From contig NZ_JAIRBM010000003.1 in the NCBI RefSeq assembly GCF_020089865.1, forward strand, positions 186,001 through 250,000: DNA of 64,000 nucleotides, given 5' to 3'. A program made the position numbers and the translations under genes. This document shows positions 27,884 through 39,046 of the stretch, one piece after another. The notes under the pieces are model-generated. The model searched no databases, was not told the DNA's origin, and saw only the letters and a program-made list of their open reading frames with translations. Source of the DNA: Microvirga puerhi. GTDB taxonomy: Bacteria > Pseudomonadota > Alphaproteobacteria > Rhizobiales > Beijerinckiaceae. How positions within the stretch are numbered: position 1 is the stretch's first letter; each line of letters opens with the position of its first letter.

Positions 27884-28345
27884 TCACGCAGCGGCACGGT
27901 CGGACCCGACCGGATGAATGGACCGGAAGCCGATGGCGAAACGGTTCCAGGCATTGATGGTCGAAATCAGGAGAGTGAGCTTCACCTGCTCCTCCTCGGT
28001 GAAATGAGCAGCGAGCAGCTCGTAATCGGCGTCCGGCGCATGGGTCTGGGAAACGAGCGTCAGAGCCTCCGTCCAGGCGAGCGCTGCCCGTTCCCGGTCA
28101 CTGTAGAGGGGCGATTCGCGCCAGGCGTCGAGCAGATAGAGGCGCTCCTCGGTTTCCCCATGCGCCCGCGCGTCCCGGGTATGCATGTGGATGCAGAAGG
28201 CGCAGCCGTTGATCTGGGAAGCCCGGGTCTTCACGAGTTCGATCAGGCTTTGCTCGAGGCCGCTCTTCTGCACATGCTGCTCGAGATCCAGCATCGCCTT
28301 GAGAGAGTCGCCTCCCACCTTGTAGAGGTTCAAACGGGGTTTCAT
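27884..28345 (-). CDS. Carboxymuconolactone decarboxylase/AhpD-like protein (ECF41 partner)
   Basis: This 153-residue protein of the carboxymuconolactone decarboxylase family has the AhpD-like redox motif NGCAFCIHMHTRDAR (CxxC and a nearby His). Starts at 28366 and 28351 are in frame. The ATG at 28345 is chosen because AAGGAG lies nine bases upstream and it gives the common MKPRLN N-terminus. Such genes are the standard targets and neighbours of ECF41 sigma factors, and an exact ECF41 promoter precedes it. The physiological substrate is unknown; a peroxide or redox stress role is plausible. Confidence 0.9.
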   Translation of the reverse strand: MKPRLNLYKVGGDSLKAMLDLEQHVQKSGLEQSLIELVKTRASQINGCAFCIHMHTRDARAHGETEERLYLLDAWRESPLYSDRERAALAWTEALTLVSQTHAPDADYELLAAHFTEEEQVKLTLLISTINAWNRFAIGFRSIHPVGSDRAAA

Positions 28346-28384
28346 CGTCATCTTCTCCTTGGACATTCAAGCTGACGGAGTAAA

Positions 28385-28411
28385 GACGAGACAGCCCTGC
28401 CGAATGTGACA
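28385..28411 (-). promoter_or_regulatory. ECF41-dependent promoter TGTCACA-N16-CGTC
   Basis: Read on the minus strand, TGTCACA lies at 28411-28405 and CGTC at 28388-28385, separated by exactly 16 bases. This matches the published ECF41 consensus. It lies about 40 bases upstream of the CMD-like gene start, so the sigma factor probably activates its own operon. Confidence 0.8.
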
Positions 28412-28429
28412 TCGGGGGCGAAAGATTTT

Positions 28430-28666
28430 TTAGAAGTCGGTGGCGAGCCCCTTCACCTCCCAGTCCTCGTAGCGGACCGGCTCGAGGCCGCCACGGCCGC
28501 GAAACTCCTTCTGCTTGGTGAGATCGGCCGCTTTCGCATCGATGGCGCGCCGGCGCTCCTCCGCTTCGCGCAAGGCCCGCTCGGCGGCGGGAGAGAGGGT
28601 TTTGCCGGGCGCTGCCCCATCGGGGCGGACATTGTGGCTTGTGTCTGGGATGTCGTTCGTGCTCAT
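28430..28666 (-). CDS. Succinate dehydrogenase assembly factor 4 homolog (DUF1674)
   Basis: This 78-residue soluble protein ends in the DUF1674/SDHAF4 signature GLEPVRYEDWEVKGLATDF. Mitochondrial SDHAF4 helps the flavinated SdhA subunit assemble. A longer frame to 28807 overlaps the divergent htpX gene; the ATG at 28666 is preferred. The N-terminal half is Ala/Arg/Glu-rich and probably helical. It is divergent from htpX. Confidence 0.85.
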   Translation of the reverse strand: MSTNDIPDTSHNVRPDGAAPGKTLSPAAERALREAEERRRAIDAKAADLTKQKEFRGRGGLEPVRYEDWEVKGLATDF

Positions 28667-28793
28667 GAGCGTCCTGATACCGATTGTTTGCGCCGCCGGC
28701 GAGGCCTTGGGAGCCGTCCGGGGCGACCCCACATGATATGCGTGAAGGGGATGCCTTGAGGTCCTTCCTGATCCTGAGGACGTGGAGACTACA

Positions 28794-29720
28794 ATGAACA
28801 CCGTCAAGACCGGCCTGCTGCTGGCGGCCCTGACAGCCCTGTTCGGTGTCGTCGGCTACATGCTCGGCGGCGGAACCGGCATGCTGATCGCCCTGGGCTT
28901 GGCCGTCGCGACGAATCTGTATGCCTATTGGAATTCCGACCGCCTCGCGCTGGCGGCCCATCACGCCGTCGAGGTCGACGAGCGGACGGCGCCCGATCTC
29001 GTGCGCATGGTGCGCGACCTCGCCCAGCGGGCCGGGCTCCCCATGCCGCGGGTCTATGTGGTCGAGAATCCGCAGCCGAACGCCTTCGCCACCGGCCGCA
29101 ATCCGGAGAACGCCGCGGTTGCCGTCACCACGGGTCTTCTCAGCATGCTGACTCCGGACGAAGCGGCGGGCGTCGTGGCCCATGAGCTCGCCCATATCAA
29201 GAACCGCGACACCCTCATCATGACGGTCAGCGCCACGGTTGCCGGCGCCATCGCGAGCCTCGCGCAGTTCGGCTTCCTGTTCGGCGGCCGCGGCAACGAT
29301 CGGCCGAACGCCATCGTGATGCTGCTCACTGCCCTGATAGCGCCTCTTGCCGCCATGATCCTGCAGATGGCGATCAGCCGCTCGCGGGAATATGATGCCG
29401 ACCGGGATGGTGCGATGATCGTGGGCCAGCCGATGGCGCTGGCCTCCGCGCTGGCCAAGATCGCCGGCGGCGTGGCCCAAGTCCCCAACATGGATGCGGA
29501 GCACCATCCCGCGACCGCGCCGCTCTTCATCATCAACCCGCTTTCAGGCCGAGGCATGGACAATCTTTTCTCGACACATCCGGCGACGGAGAACCGCATC
29601 GCTGCTCTCCAGGCTCTGGCGCGTGAGATGGGGCCGACGGCCCCGGCGCCTGGAAGCTTTACTGGCAATGCCTCGGCGAGTCCGTGGAACAGGGACACCC
29701 GCCGAGGACCCTGGGGTTGA
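28794..29720 (+). CDS. htpX: Membrane zinc metalloprotease HtpX homolog
   Basis: This M48-family integral membrane protease of 308 residues has N-terminal helices (about residues 7-45), the zinc motif HELAHIKN (HEXXH), further helices, and the glutamate-bearing [13 protein letters not shown] segment. HtpX degrades damaged membrane proteins under envelope stress. The ATG at 28794 has GGAG eight bases upstream; a start at 28782 is less likely. The next gene begins five bases after the stop, so the two may be co-transcribed. Confidence 0.94.
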   Translation: MNTVKTGLLLAALTALFGVVGYMLGGGTGMLIALGLAVATNLYAYWNSDRLALAAHHAVEVDERTAPDLVRMVRDLAQRAGLPMPRVYVVENPQPNAFATGRNPENAAVAVTTGLLSMLTPDEAAGVVAHELAHIKNRDTLIMTVSATVAGAIASLAQFGFLFGGRGNDRPNAIVMLLTALIAPLAAMILQMAISRSREYDADRDGAMIVGQPMALASALAKIAGGVAQVPNMDAEHHPATAPLFIINPLSGRGMDNLFSTHPATENRIAALQALAREMGPTAPAPGSFTGNASASPWNRDTRRGPWG

Positions 29721-29725
29721 GCGCG

Positions 29726-31042
29726 ATGGATTCGAGCGATCGGCAGACCGGACTCGGCCCGCGGCGCCTCGCCTGGAGGGCCGTCAACGAGACCTTGAAA
29801 CGGCGTGTCCCCCTCGATGATGTGCTGGAGGAGCTTGCCGCTGAGGAGCGCCTGTCTTCTCGGGACGAGGCTCTGGCAAGAGCCATCGCCATCGTGACCT
29901 TTCGGCGTCTCGGCACGCTCGGCTGGGCGCTGCGCGAGCGGCTGAGCAAGGGCACCCGCGACGAGCGGCTCCTGCATCTTCTGGCCATCGGCGCCGCGCA
30001 GATCCTGTTCCTCGACGTGCCGGATCACGCGGCCGTCGATACCGCCGTGCAGCTCGCGCAGGGCGATCACCGCCTCAGGCACGCGGACGGGCTGATCAAT
30101 GCGGTGCTGCGGCGCGTGGCGCGCGAGCGCGACGCGATTCTCGCCGCGCAGGATCCGTGGCTCGACACGCCGGATTGGTTGGCAAAACGGTGGAGCGGCC
30201 AATATGGAGAGGCAATTGCCGCCCGCATCGCGGAGGCGCATCGCACGACCGCGTCCGTGGATTTGACTGTGAAGGGGGACGCATCCCTGTGGGCTGAACG
30301 CGTCGATGGCCTCGTCCTGCCGACCGGCAGCGTGCGGCTGACCGAGCGCACGGCGATCCGCGACCTTCCCGGCTATGCGGAGGGGGAATGGTGGGTGCAG
30401 GATGCGGCCGCGGCGCTGCCGGCTCGCCTGCTTCGGCCGCAACCGGGCGAGCGCATCGCCGATTTTTGCGCCGCTCCTGGCGGCAAGACCGCACAGCTGG
30501 CTTTCGCCGGCGCCGATGTTCTGGCTGTCGACCGCTCCGCTCGGCGCCTGAAGCGCTTGGAGGAGAATCTCGATCGGCTCGGTCTGAAGGCGCAGACCCT
30601 CGCCATCGATGCCGAAAAGCTCGAAGGGCCGCCCTTCGACGGCATCCTGCTCGATGCGCCCTGTTCGGCGACCGGCACCATCCGGCGCCATCCGGACGTG
30701 GCCTGGACCAAGTCCAACGAAGATATTGAGAAGCTCGCCGGTCTCCAGTCACGGCTCCTGGACAAGGCGGCACAGCTTCTCAAGGATGGGGGACGGTTAG
30801 TCTATTGCACCTGTTCCCTCGAAGCCGAGGAAGGCGAACAGCAAGCAGCCCATTTCCTCGCCCGTCATCCGGAGTTTGTTCGCCTTCCGATCGAGGCGGC
30901 CGAGATCGGCAATCTCGATGAGTGTGTGACGGAGCAGGGAGACCTGCGGACGCTGCCGTTCCACCTGATCAGCCCGACAAGCGACCGTGGAGGTCTCGAT
31001 GGATTCTTCGCGGCACGTTTCGTGAAGCGCTCCGCAGGGTGA
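29726..31042 (+). CDS. rsmB: RsmB/NOL1-family rRNA m5C methyltransferase
   Basis: This 438-residue RNA (cytosine-5) methyltransferase has an N-terminal NusB-like RNA-binding domain (about residues 10-140) and a C-terminal SAM domain. Motifs are FCAAPGGKTAQ (SAM binding), PCSATGTIRRHPD (motif IV) and YCTCSLEAEEGE (motif VI, with the catalytic Cys). By family it methylates 16S rRNA. The frame extends to 29684 but the ATG at 29726 follows the htpX stop. A heparinase-like gene and purH follow, as in other Rhizobiales. Confidence 0.92.
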   Translation: MDSSDRQTGLGPRRLAWRAVNETLKRRVPLDDVLEELAAEERLSSRDEALARAIAIVTFRRLGTLGWALRERLSKGTRDERLLHLLAIGAAQILFLDVPDHAAVDTAVQLAQGDHRLRHADGLINAVLRRVARERDAILAAQDPWLDTPDWLAKRWSGQYGEAIAARIAEAHRTTASVDLTVKGDASLWAERVDGLVLPTGSVRLTERTAIRDLPGYAEGEWWVQDAAAALPARLLRPQPGERIADFCAAPGGKTAQLAFAGADVLAVDRSARRLKRLEENLDRLGLKAQTLAIDAEKLEGPPFDGILLDAPCSATGTIRRHPDVAWTKSNEDIEKLAGLQSRLLDKAAQLLKDGGRLVYCTCSLEAEEGEQQAAHFLARHPEFVRLPIEAAEIGNLDECVTEQGDLRTLPFHLISPTSDRGGLDGFFAARFVKRSAG

Positions 31043-31250
31043 TGCGACGGGAATGAGCGCGCCTGCGGACCGATCGTTAAGGCGCCGTTGAGGATAATGT
31101 AACGGAAGTGTGTGCGGATCGCGCAATTTCGCGCGCATCCCTCCAAAGACCGTGCCGTCGATGGTTCCCGGTTACCCAATATTAACCTAACGACGAGCAT
31201 TTCTTCTCTGAGCGATCGTTAACGTGACCTAAACGAGAGGAGCGCCGGGC

Positions 31251-33014
31251 GTGGATTGGGGGCCGGACCGCTGGCGTCTTTATGGCCTCGCCTTCCGCGA
31301 GGCAGGCAGAGCCATGCGCGAGGCCATGGTCTGGGGTGCCTCGAAGGTCTTCGTGGGAACGCCGACGCCGACACGCCTTCTGTTTGCGCCGCAGGATCTG
31401 CGCACCGCGGATCCGACCATCGCCACCGACATCTATTCCGGATTCTTCGCCTTTGCCGGGCGGGCCATCACAACCGGCGGCCGCTCGCCCTTCGGCTTCG
31501 TGCCTCCGAGCCGCGCCTGGGCGGAAGCTCTCTATGGCTTCGGCTGGCTGCGGCACCTGCGGGCGGCCGGGACGGCGCTCGCACAGGCCAATGCGCGCTC
31601 CCTGGTCGACGAGTTCGTATCGTCCCGGCTCGGTGACCGGCAGCTCGCCAACGACACGCAAGTAATGGCGCGGCGGCTGATCGCCTTCATCAGCCAGTCT
31701 CCGCTTATTCTCGAAGGGGCGGATCACGGCTTCTATCAGCGTTTCCTCAAGATCATCGGCGGTGCCGTGCGCGATCTGGAGCGTCATGTCCGCGCCGGAG
31801 CTCTGCCGCAGCAGCAGCTCATGGCGGCGATCGCGCTCTGCTATGCGGGGCTTTGCTGCGAGGGGCTCGACAAGACCCTGCGTCGCGCCACCCGACTTCT
31901 GGTGCGTGAGCTCGACCGGCAGGTCCTGGCCGATGGCGGGCATGCCAGCCGCAATCCACGCATTCTCGTCGATCTTCTGTTCGATCTCCTGCCTCTGCGC
32001 CAGATGTTCGCGAGCCGCGAGGTGGATACGCCGGAAGCGCTGCTCAATGCCATCGATCGCATGCTGCCGATGGTGCGCCTGTTCCGGCATGGGGACGGCA
32101 CGCTGTCCCACTTCAACGGCATGGGCGTCACGGCAGCCGATCATCTGGCGACGCTCCTGACCTATGACGACATGCGCAGCCAGCCGATCCACCATGCGGC
32201 CCGATCCGGCTACGAGCGCATGGAGGCGGGCTCCTCTCTTCTCGTGGCCGATGTGGGCGCGCCGCCCGTACCAGCCCTCTCGACGGAGGCTTGCGCAGGC
32301 TGCCTGTCCTTCGAATTTTCCAGCGGAGCGCAGCGCATCGTTGTCAATTGCGGCACGCCCCGCATCGCCAACGATGCGATTCTCCAGGCGTCCCGTTCGA
32401 CGGTCGCCCATTCCACCGCGTCCATCGACGATATGTCGTCCTGTCAGATCGCGAGCGTGCGCGGCAATTGGCTCGACCGGATCGCGGCGCGCTTTCTCCT
32501 GCACCGGGTCGGGCCGGTCGTCGTTGCCGGTCCGCAGCGCGTTGCAGCAGAGCGCGGCGAGCGCGACCACGTGCAGACGCTCCATGCCAGCCACGACGGC
32601 TATGTGCGCCGCTTCGGGCTCACGCACGAGCGGCGGATCCAGCTTTCCTCCACCGGCGACCGGCTGGAGGGGGAGGATCTGTTCTGGGGTGAGGGAAGCT
32701 CGACGTCGCGCGAGGCGATTATCCGCTTTCATCTCGCCCCGGGAATCCGGGCTAGCCGCGCGCAGGGCGGGCGAGTCGTCATGCTTGTGCTGCCGAACCG
32801 CGAGGCGTGGCAGTTTTCCGCGAGTCCCGGTGAGGCCTATGTGGAAGACAGCATCTTCCTAGCAGTGCCCGACGGCATGCGCCGGACGGAGCAGATCGTT
32901 CTGGCCTTCCGCCCGAGCGAGACGCCCTCCGTCCGCTGGCGCTTCGAGCGATTGGCGCGCAGCTTCAATCCCACGCCCCCACAGGCTGCCGAGCCCGTCT
33001 CGGACCAGGCCTGA
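31251..33014 (+). CDS. Heparinase II/III-family protein
   Basis: This 587-residue protein has an N-terminal alpha/alpha-toroid-like region and a C-terminal beta-rich heparinase II/III domain (about residues 350-580). It starts with GTG at 31251 with a GAGAGGA ribosome-binding site upstream. There is no obvious signal peptide in the first 30 residues. Alphaproteobacteria commonly carry this gene between rsmB and purH. The polysaccharide substrate is not known, and a role in cell-envelope sugar turnover is only a guess. A strong hairpin with a T-run follows the stop. Confidence 0.85.
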   Translation: MDWGPDRWRLYGLAFREAGRAMREAMVWGASKVFVGTPTPTRLLFAPQDLRTADPTIATDIYSGFFAFAGRAITTGGRSPFGFVPPSRAWAEALYGFGWLRHLRAAGTALAQANARSLVDEFVSSRLGDRQLANDTQVMARRLIAFISQSPLILEGADHGFYQRFLKIIGGAVRDLERHVRAGALPQQQLMAAIALCYAGLCCEGLDKTLRRATRLLVRELDRQVLADGGHASRNPRILVDLLFDLLPLRQMFASREVDTPEALLNAIDRMLPMVRLFRHGDGTLSHFNGMGVTAADHLATLLTYDDMRSQPIHHAARSGYERMEAGSSLLVADVGAPPVPALSTEACAGCLSFEFSSGAQRIVVNCGTPRIANDAILQASRSTVAHSTASIDDMSSCQIASVRGNWLDRIAARFLLHRVGPVVVAGPQRVAAERGERDHVQTLHASHDGYVRRFGLTHERRIQLSSTGDRLEGEDLFWGEGSSTSREAIIRFHLAPGIRASRAQGGRVVMLVLPNREAWQFSASPGEAYVEDSIFLAVPDGMRRTEQIVLAFRPSETPSVRWRFERLARSFNPTPPQAAEPVSDQA

Positions 33015-33077
33015 AATTCGAGCAGAGGCTGCGGTTTTCATCCTGGCCCGGCCGTGCTATCGCGCCCCACATCCTCG

Positions 33078-33121
33078 GGCAGAGCTGGCAACGCCTCCGG
33101 CGAAGCCGGCTCTTGCCTTTT
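33078..33121 (+). terminator. Intrinsic terminator after the heparinase gene or purH leader attenuator
   Basis: A long stem pairs GGCA-GAGCTGGC (33078-33089) with GCCGGCTC-T-TGCC (33105-33117), with one bulged T, and is followed by TTTT at 33118-33121. It lies 64 bases after the heparinase stop and about 70 bases before purH, so it may end the upstream transcript or act as a conditional terminator for purH. Confidence 0.55.
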
Positions 33122-33188
33122 CGTGGTCGCATTTTCACGCGCAGGCCCCATGTTCCTGCCTGAAAGTGCCTGAATGGAGCGGCTGCCC

Positions 33189-34781
33189 ATGCCGAGCGAT
33201 CTCAAGCGCGTCACCCGCGCTCTTCTGTCCGTTTCCGACAAGGCCGGACTGGTGGAATTTGCCCGCGCGCTCGTGGAGCGCGGCGTCGCGCTGGTTTCCA
33301 CGGGCGGTACGAAGAAGACTCTGCAGGATGCCGGCCTTTCCGTTCAGGACGTGAGCGATCTGACCGGCTTTCCCGAGATGATGGACGGACGCGTGAAGAC
33401 CCTGCACCCGGCGGTTCACGGCGGCCTTCTCGCGATCCGCGAGAATCCTGAGCATCAGGCCGCGATGTTGGCGCACGGGATCCAGCCGATCGATCTGCTG
33501 GTGGTGAATCTCTATCCCTTCGAGGCGACCGTGGCGGCGGGCCGTCCTTACGACGATTGCATCGAGAATATCGATATCGGTGGACCGGCCATGATCCGTG
33601 CGGCCGCGAAGAACCACGGCGATGTCGCCGTCGTCGTGGACGGCACCGACTACAAGGCGGTTCTGGACGATCTTGCGGCCCATGACGGCGCGGTGACCTT
33701 CACCTTACGCCGCCGCCTGGCGCAGAAGGCCTATGCCCGCACGGCCGCTTACGATGCGGCGATCTCGAACTGGTTCGCAACGGAGATCGGGGAAGAGACG
33801 CCGCCTTATCGGGCGCTCGGCGGCACGATCGCGGAAGTGCTGCGCTACGGCGAGAACCCGCATCAATCGGCGGCGTTCTACCGGACGCCGGAGAGCCGTC
33901 CGGGCGTCTCCACCGCCCGTCAGGTGCAGGGTAAGCAGCTCTCCTACAACAACATCAACGACACGGACGCGGCCTACGAGGCAGTGGCGGAATTCGCGCC
34001 GGAGCGCTCGGCTGCGATCGTGATCGTCAAGCACGCCAATCCTTGCGGCGTCGCGGAGGGCACCACTCTGCGAGAGGCCTATGAGAAGGCTCTGCGCTGC
34101 GATCCGGTCTCGGCCTTCGGCGGCATCGTGGCGATGAACCGGCCGCTCGACGAGGAGGCCGCGAAGGCCATCGTCGAGATCTTCACTGAGGTGATCATCG
34201 CGCCCGACGCATCGGAGGAGGCGATCGCCATCGTGGCAGCCAAGAAGAACCTGCGACTTCTGCTTGCCGGCGGCCTGCCCGATCCACGCCAGGAAGGCCT
34301 GACCCTGCGCACGGTGGCGGGCGGTTTCCTCGCTCAGAACCGTGACAACGCCGTCGTCGACGCCATGGATCTGAAAGTGGTGACAAAGCGCGCCCCGACC
34401 CAGCGCGAGCTCGACGACATGCGCTTCGCATTCCGCGTCGCCAAGCACGTGAAATCCAACGCCATCGTCTATGCCAAGGACGGCGCGACGGTCGGCATCG
34501 GAGCGGGCCAGATGAGCCGCGTCGATTCCTCCCGCATCGCTGCGTGGAAGGCTGCGGAAGCCGCGAAGGCCGCGGGACTTTCGGAGACGCTGGCCAAGGG
34601 TTCCGTGGTTGCCTCCGACGCCTTCTTCCCGTTCGCGGATGGGCTTCTCGCCGCCGCCGAGGCCGGCGCTACGGCCGTCATCCAGCCGGGCGGGTCGATG
34701 CGCGACGAGGAAGTGATCCGCGCCGCCGACGAGGCAGGCCTCGCAATGGTGTTTACCGGCTACCGACACTTCCGGCACTGA
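33189..34781 (+). CDS. purH: Bifunctional AICAR transformylase/IMP cyclohydrolase PurH
   Basis: This 530-residue enzyme catalyses the last two steps of IMP synthesis: formylation of AICAR and ring closure. The N-terminal IMP cyclohydrolase part has [19 protein letters not shown] and [11 protein letters not shown]. The transformylase part has [31 protein letters not shown] and [10 protein letters not shown]. An in-frame ATG at 33174 lacks a good ribosome-binding site, whereas GGAG lies about nine bases before 33189. Its length is normal for the family. Confidence 0.96.
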   Translation: MPSDLKRVTRALLSVSDKAGLVEFARALVERGVALVSTGGTKKTLQDAGLSVQDVSDLTGFPEMMDGRVKTLHPAVHGGLLAIRENPEHQAAMLAHGIQPIDLLVVNLYPFEATVAAGRPYDDCIENIDIGGPAMIRAAAKNHGDVAVVVDGTDYKAVLDDLAAHDGAVTFTLRRRLAQKAYARTAAYDAAISNWFATEIGEETPPYRALGGTIAEVLRYGENPHQSAAFYRTPESRPGVSTARQVQGKQLSYNNINDTDAAYEAVAEFAPERSAAIVIVKHANPCGVAEGTTLREAYEKALRCDPVSAFGGIVAMNRPLDEEAAKAIVEIFTEVIIAPDASEEAIAIVAAKKNLRLLLAGGLPDPRQEGLTLRTVAGGFLAQNRDNAVVDAMDLKVVTKRAPTQRELDDMRFAFRVAKHVKSNAIVYAKDGATVGIGAGQMSRVDSSRIAAWKAAEAAKAAGLSETLAKGSVVASDAFFPFADGLLAAAEAGATAVIQPGGSMRDEEVIRAADEAGLAMVFTGYRHFRH

Positions 34782-34788
34782 GGCGCAG

Positions 34789-34935
34789 CGTCATTCCGGG
34801 ACGGTCCAAAGGGCGGGCCCGGAACCCATAAACACTGAAATTCGTGGATAAGGCGCAGCATCAGCCGTTGCGCCATATCTCGAAATGTCAGCGGCCATGG
34901 GTTCCGGGATCCGCTGACGCGGCCCCGGAATGACG
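34789..34935. repeat. Palindromic intergenic repeat element (REP/RIME-like)
   Basis: CGTCATTCCGGG at the left end (34789-34800) is mirrored by CCCCGGAATGACG at the right end (34923-34935). Inner arms CCCGGAACCCAT and ATGGGTTCCGGG are also complementary. The element fills the gap between convergent purH and acs and resembles the extragenic palindromes scattered through Rhizobiales genomes. Confidence 0.65.
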
Positions 34936-34988
34936 GTTGAGGTGTGACGCACTTCCCTCCCCATAAGGGGGAGAGAAGTGCTGCCATG

Positions 34989-36941
<1,953 letters not shown>

Positions 36942-37047
36942 GGCGCTTCTCCCAGACTCCCTGCCTTCTTATCCTAGCTTTACGGAAAGACCGAGGCCGC
37001 GGGCAAGCATGCGGGACTCGGACTTTGGTCGCTGACGGCCGTTTCCG

Positions 37048-37461
37048 TTAAAGTCCACCCATCTTGCAGATGAGGCCCCATTCCGTGTCCGTCACCGGTT
37101 GAACGGACAGGCGGGAATTATTGACGAGGATCATGTCCTTGAGTTTCGGCTCGGCCTTGATCTCGTCGAGCGTGACCGGGCGCTTGAGCGGCTTCACGGC
37201 TTTGATGTCGACCATGCCGAACTTGCCCGTCTCGTCCGTATGATCCGGGTAATATTCCTTGATCACCTCGACGATGCCGACGACCGCCTTGCCCTCGTTG
37301 GAATGGTAGAAGAAGCCCCGCTCGCCCTTTTTCATCGCCATCAGGTTCTGCTTGGCGACGTGGTTGCGCACTCCGTTCCAGAACGTGCCCTTCGCGCCTT
37401 CCGCAACTTGGTGGTCCCAGGACCAGACGGAGGGTTCGGACTTGTAGAGCCAATGCGCCAT
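37048..37461 (-). CDS. EVE domain protein
   Basis: This 137-residue single-domain protein of the EVE/PUA-like superfamily begins with the typical MAHWLYKSEPSVWSWD. It contains WNGVRNHVAKQNL and GERGFFYHSNEGKAVVG. EVE domains bind modified bases in DNA or RNA; the exact ligand here is unknown. The gene starts ten bases after gpsA on the same strand, in an order seen in other alphaproteobacteria. Confidence 0.92.
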   Translation of the reverse strand: MAHWLYKSEPSVWSWDHQVAEGAKGTFWNGVRNHVAKQNLMAMKKGERGFFYHSNEGKAVVGIVEVIKEYYPDHTDETGKFGMVDIKAVKPLKRPVTLDEIKAEPKLKDMILVNNSRLSVQPVTDTEWGLICKMGGL

Positions 37462-37471
37462 GGCGGTTTCC

Positions 37472-38455
37472 TCAATGCTCGGATTTGATTGGTCTGTTCA
37501 TCAGGGCATCGACTGCCTGATCGATGGTGGAGGTGCCGCTCAGCACGCGCTCCACCGCCTCGGCGATCGGCATGTCGACGCCCCTGGCGCGGGCGAGTGC
37601 CACCAGGGCGCGGGCCGTCGTCGCGCCCTCCACCAATTTGCCGCCCGCCGCCTCTTCGGGCGACAGGCCCTCGCCGAGGCGCTGGCCGAACGCGAAATTG
37701 CGGGACTGCGCCGTGGAGCAGGTCAGGACGAGGTCGCCAAGCCCCGATAGCCCCATCAGCGTCTCTGCCTCGCCGCCATAGGCGCGGGCGAAGCGCAGGA
37801 GTTCGGCGAAGCCGCGGGCGATGAGGGCAGCCTTGGCACTCTCGCCGAGGCCGCGCCCCGCCACCGCTCCGCAGGCGATGGCAAGCACGTTCTTGGCCGC
37901 GCCGCCGATCTCGACGCCGCGCAGGTCGGTGCGGTGATAGACCCTGAAGGTCGGCCCCGATAGGGCGGTAGCGATGTCCTCGGCAAGCGCCGGATTCCGG
38001 CAGGCCAGGGTCACGGCGGTGGGCAGCCCGCGGGCGACGTCATCGGCGAAGCTGGGTCCCGAGAGAGCGGCGACCGGGCTGCCGGGCCGGACATCCTCGG
38101 CCACGTCGGTGAGCAGCATGCCGGTTTCGCGCTCGATTCCCTTGGCGCAGAGGACGAGCGCGGTTTCGCGGGGCAGTACGGTCGCCAGGGCCGCAGTCAT
38201 CTCCCGTGTCGTCTGCGCGGGCGTGACGAGAAGGACGAAGTCGGTCGCCACAAGATCGTGAAGGTCGGATGTGGGCCGGATCCGGTCATGAAGGAGGATC
38301 CCGGGAAGAAGCCGTTCGTTGATCCGCGTTGCGGCCAGGGTCTTTGCCTGTTCCGGGCTTCGCGTCCACAGGATCACATCATGGCCACCGAGCCCCGCCA
38401 CATTGGCCAGGGCCGTTCCCCAGGCTCCGGCTCCGGCGATGCCGATCGTTCCCAT
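37472..38455 (-). CDS. gpsA: NAD(P)-dependent glycerol-3-phosphate dehydrogenase
   Basis: This 327-residue enzyme reduces dihydroxyacetone phosphate to sn-glycerol 3-phosphate for phospholipid synthesis. The N-terminal Rossmann motif is GIAGAGAWGTALA. The catalytic lysine lies in GAAKNVLAIACG, and the C-terminal helical domain contains LSGLGDLVLTC. It is in an operon-like run with the GNAT gene and tsaD upstream and the EVE gene downstream. Confidence 0.95.
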   Translation of the reverse strand: MGTIGIAGAGAWGTALANVAGLGGHDVILWTRSPEQAKTLAATRINERLLPGILLHDRIRPTSDLHDLVATDFVLLVTPAQTTREMTAALATVLPRETALVLCAKGIERETGMLLTDVAEDVRPGSPVAALSGPSFADDVARGLPTAVTLACRNPALAEDIATALSGPTFRVYHRTDLRGVEIGGAAKNVLAIACGAVAGRGLGESAKAALIARGFAELLRFARAYGGEAETLMGLSGLGDLVLTCSTAQSRNFAFGQRLGEGLSPEEAAGGKLVEGATTARALVALARARGVDMPIAEAVERVLSGTSTIDQAVDALMNRPIKSEH

Positions 38456-38470
38456 GAGAGCGTCCCGATT

Positions 38471-39046
38471 TTACGATTGAGCGGCGGCGAGGAAGGCCGG
38501 CCGGGAGAGGCGGTAGAGAACGTGCAGGCGCAGCGGATGGCCCTCGGCCACACTCGGATGCAGGAAATCGGCCGTCGGATCGTAGATCATGCCAAGCTTG
38601 TCCATGACCCGGCGCGACGGCTCGTTCTGTGTCGCCGTGAAGGCGACGATCTCAGGAAACTCTGTTCGCCGGAAAACGTCCGCCAAGGCGGCGTTGGCGG
38701 CCTCCACCGCATAGCCTTTGCCCCAATAGGGCCGATCAAGGCGCCAGCCGATCTCCACGTCGGTGGCGAAGGGCATCGGCTGTTCGAACCGCCAGACACC
38801 GACGAAGCCGATGAAATCCGCAACGCCGGGGGCTTCGACCGCCCAGGGACCGAATCCGTCGAGGTCGAAGCGGTCGTCCAGCCATTGCGCCGACCGGTCG
38901 CTTTCCTCACGGCTGCGTATGTCAGGGAAGAAGCGCATCACATGCGGATCGGCATTGAGCTTCGCGAAAGCGTGCCGATCCTCCTCGCGCCAGCGGCGCA
39001 GGATGAGGCGTTCGGTGCGAATCTCGGTGGGGCAGGGCAGCGTCAT
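38471..39046 (-). CDS. GNAT-family acetyltransferase (RimJ/RimL-like)
   Basis: This 191-residue GNAT N-acetyltransferase has an N-terminal [20 protein letters not shown] and a later [19 protein letters not shown], which contains the acetyl-CoA-binding R/Q-x-x-G-x-G/A-like turn. The long frame up to 39181 runs inside tsaD. The ATG at 39046 overlaps the tsaD stop by four bases. The substrate is unknown. The gene is co-directional with tsaD and gpsA. Confidence 0.87.
   Translation of the reverse strand: MTLPCPTEIRTERLILRRWREEDRHAFAKLNADPHVMRFFPDIRSREESDRSAQWLDDRFDLDGFGPWAVEAPGVADFIGFVGVWRFEQPMPFATDVEIGWRLDRPYWGKGYAVEAANAALADVFRRTEFPEIVAFTATQNEPSRRVMDKLGMIYDPTADFLHPSVAEGHPLRLHVLYRLSRPAFLAAAQS

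Noticed and set aside
29054-30691. 545-codon minus-strand frame opposite htpX and rsmB
   Set aside because: Both plus-strand genes carry clear catalytic motifs; the antisense frame has no domain-like sequence.
33040-33188. ZTP riboswitch upstream of purH
   Set aside because: The conserved ZTP core sequence could not be found; only a terminator-like hairpin is supported.
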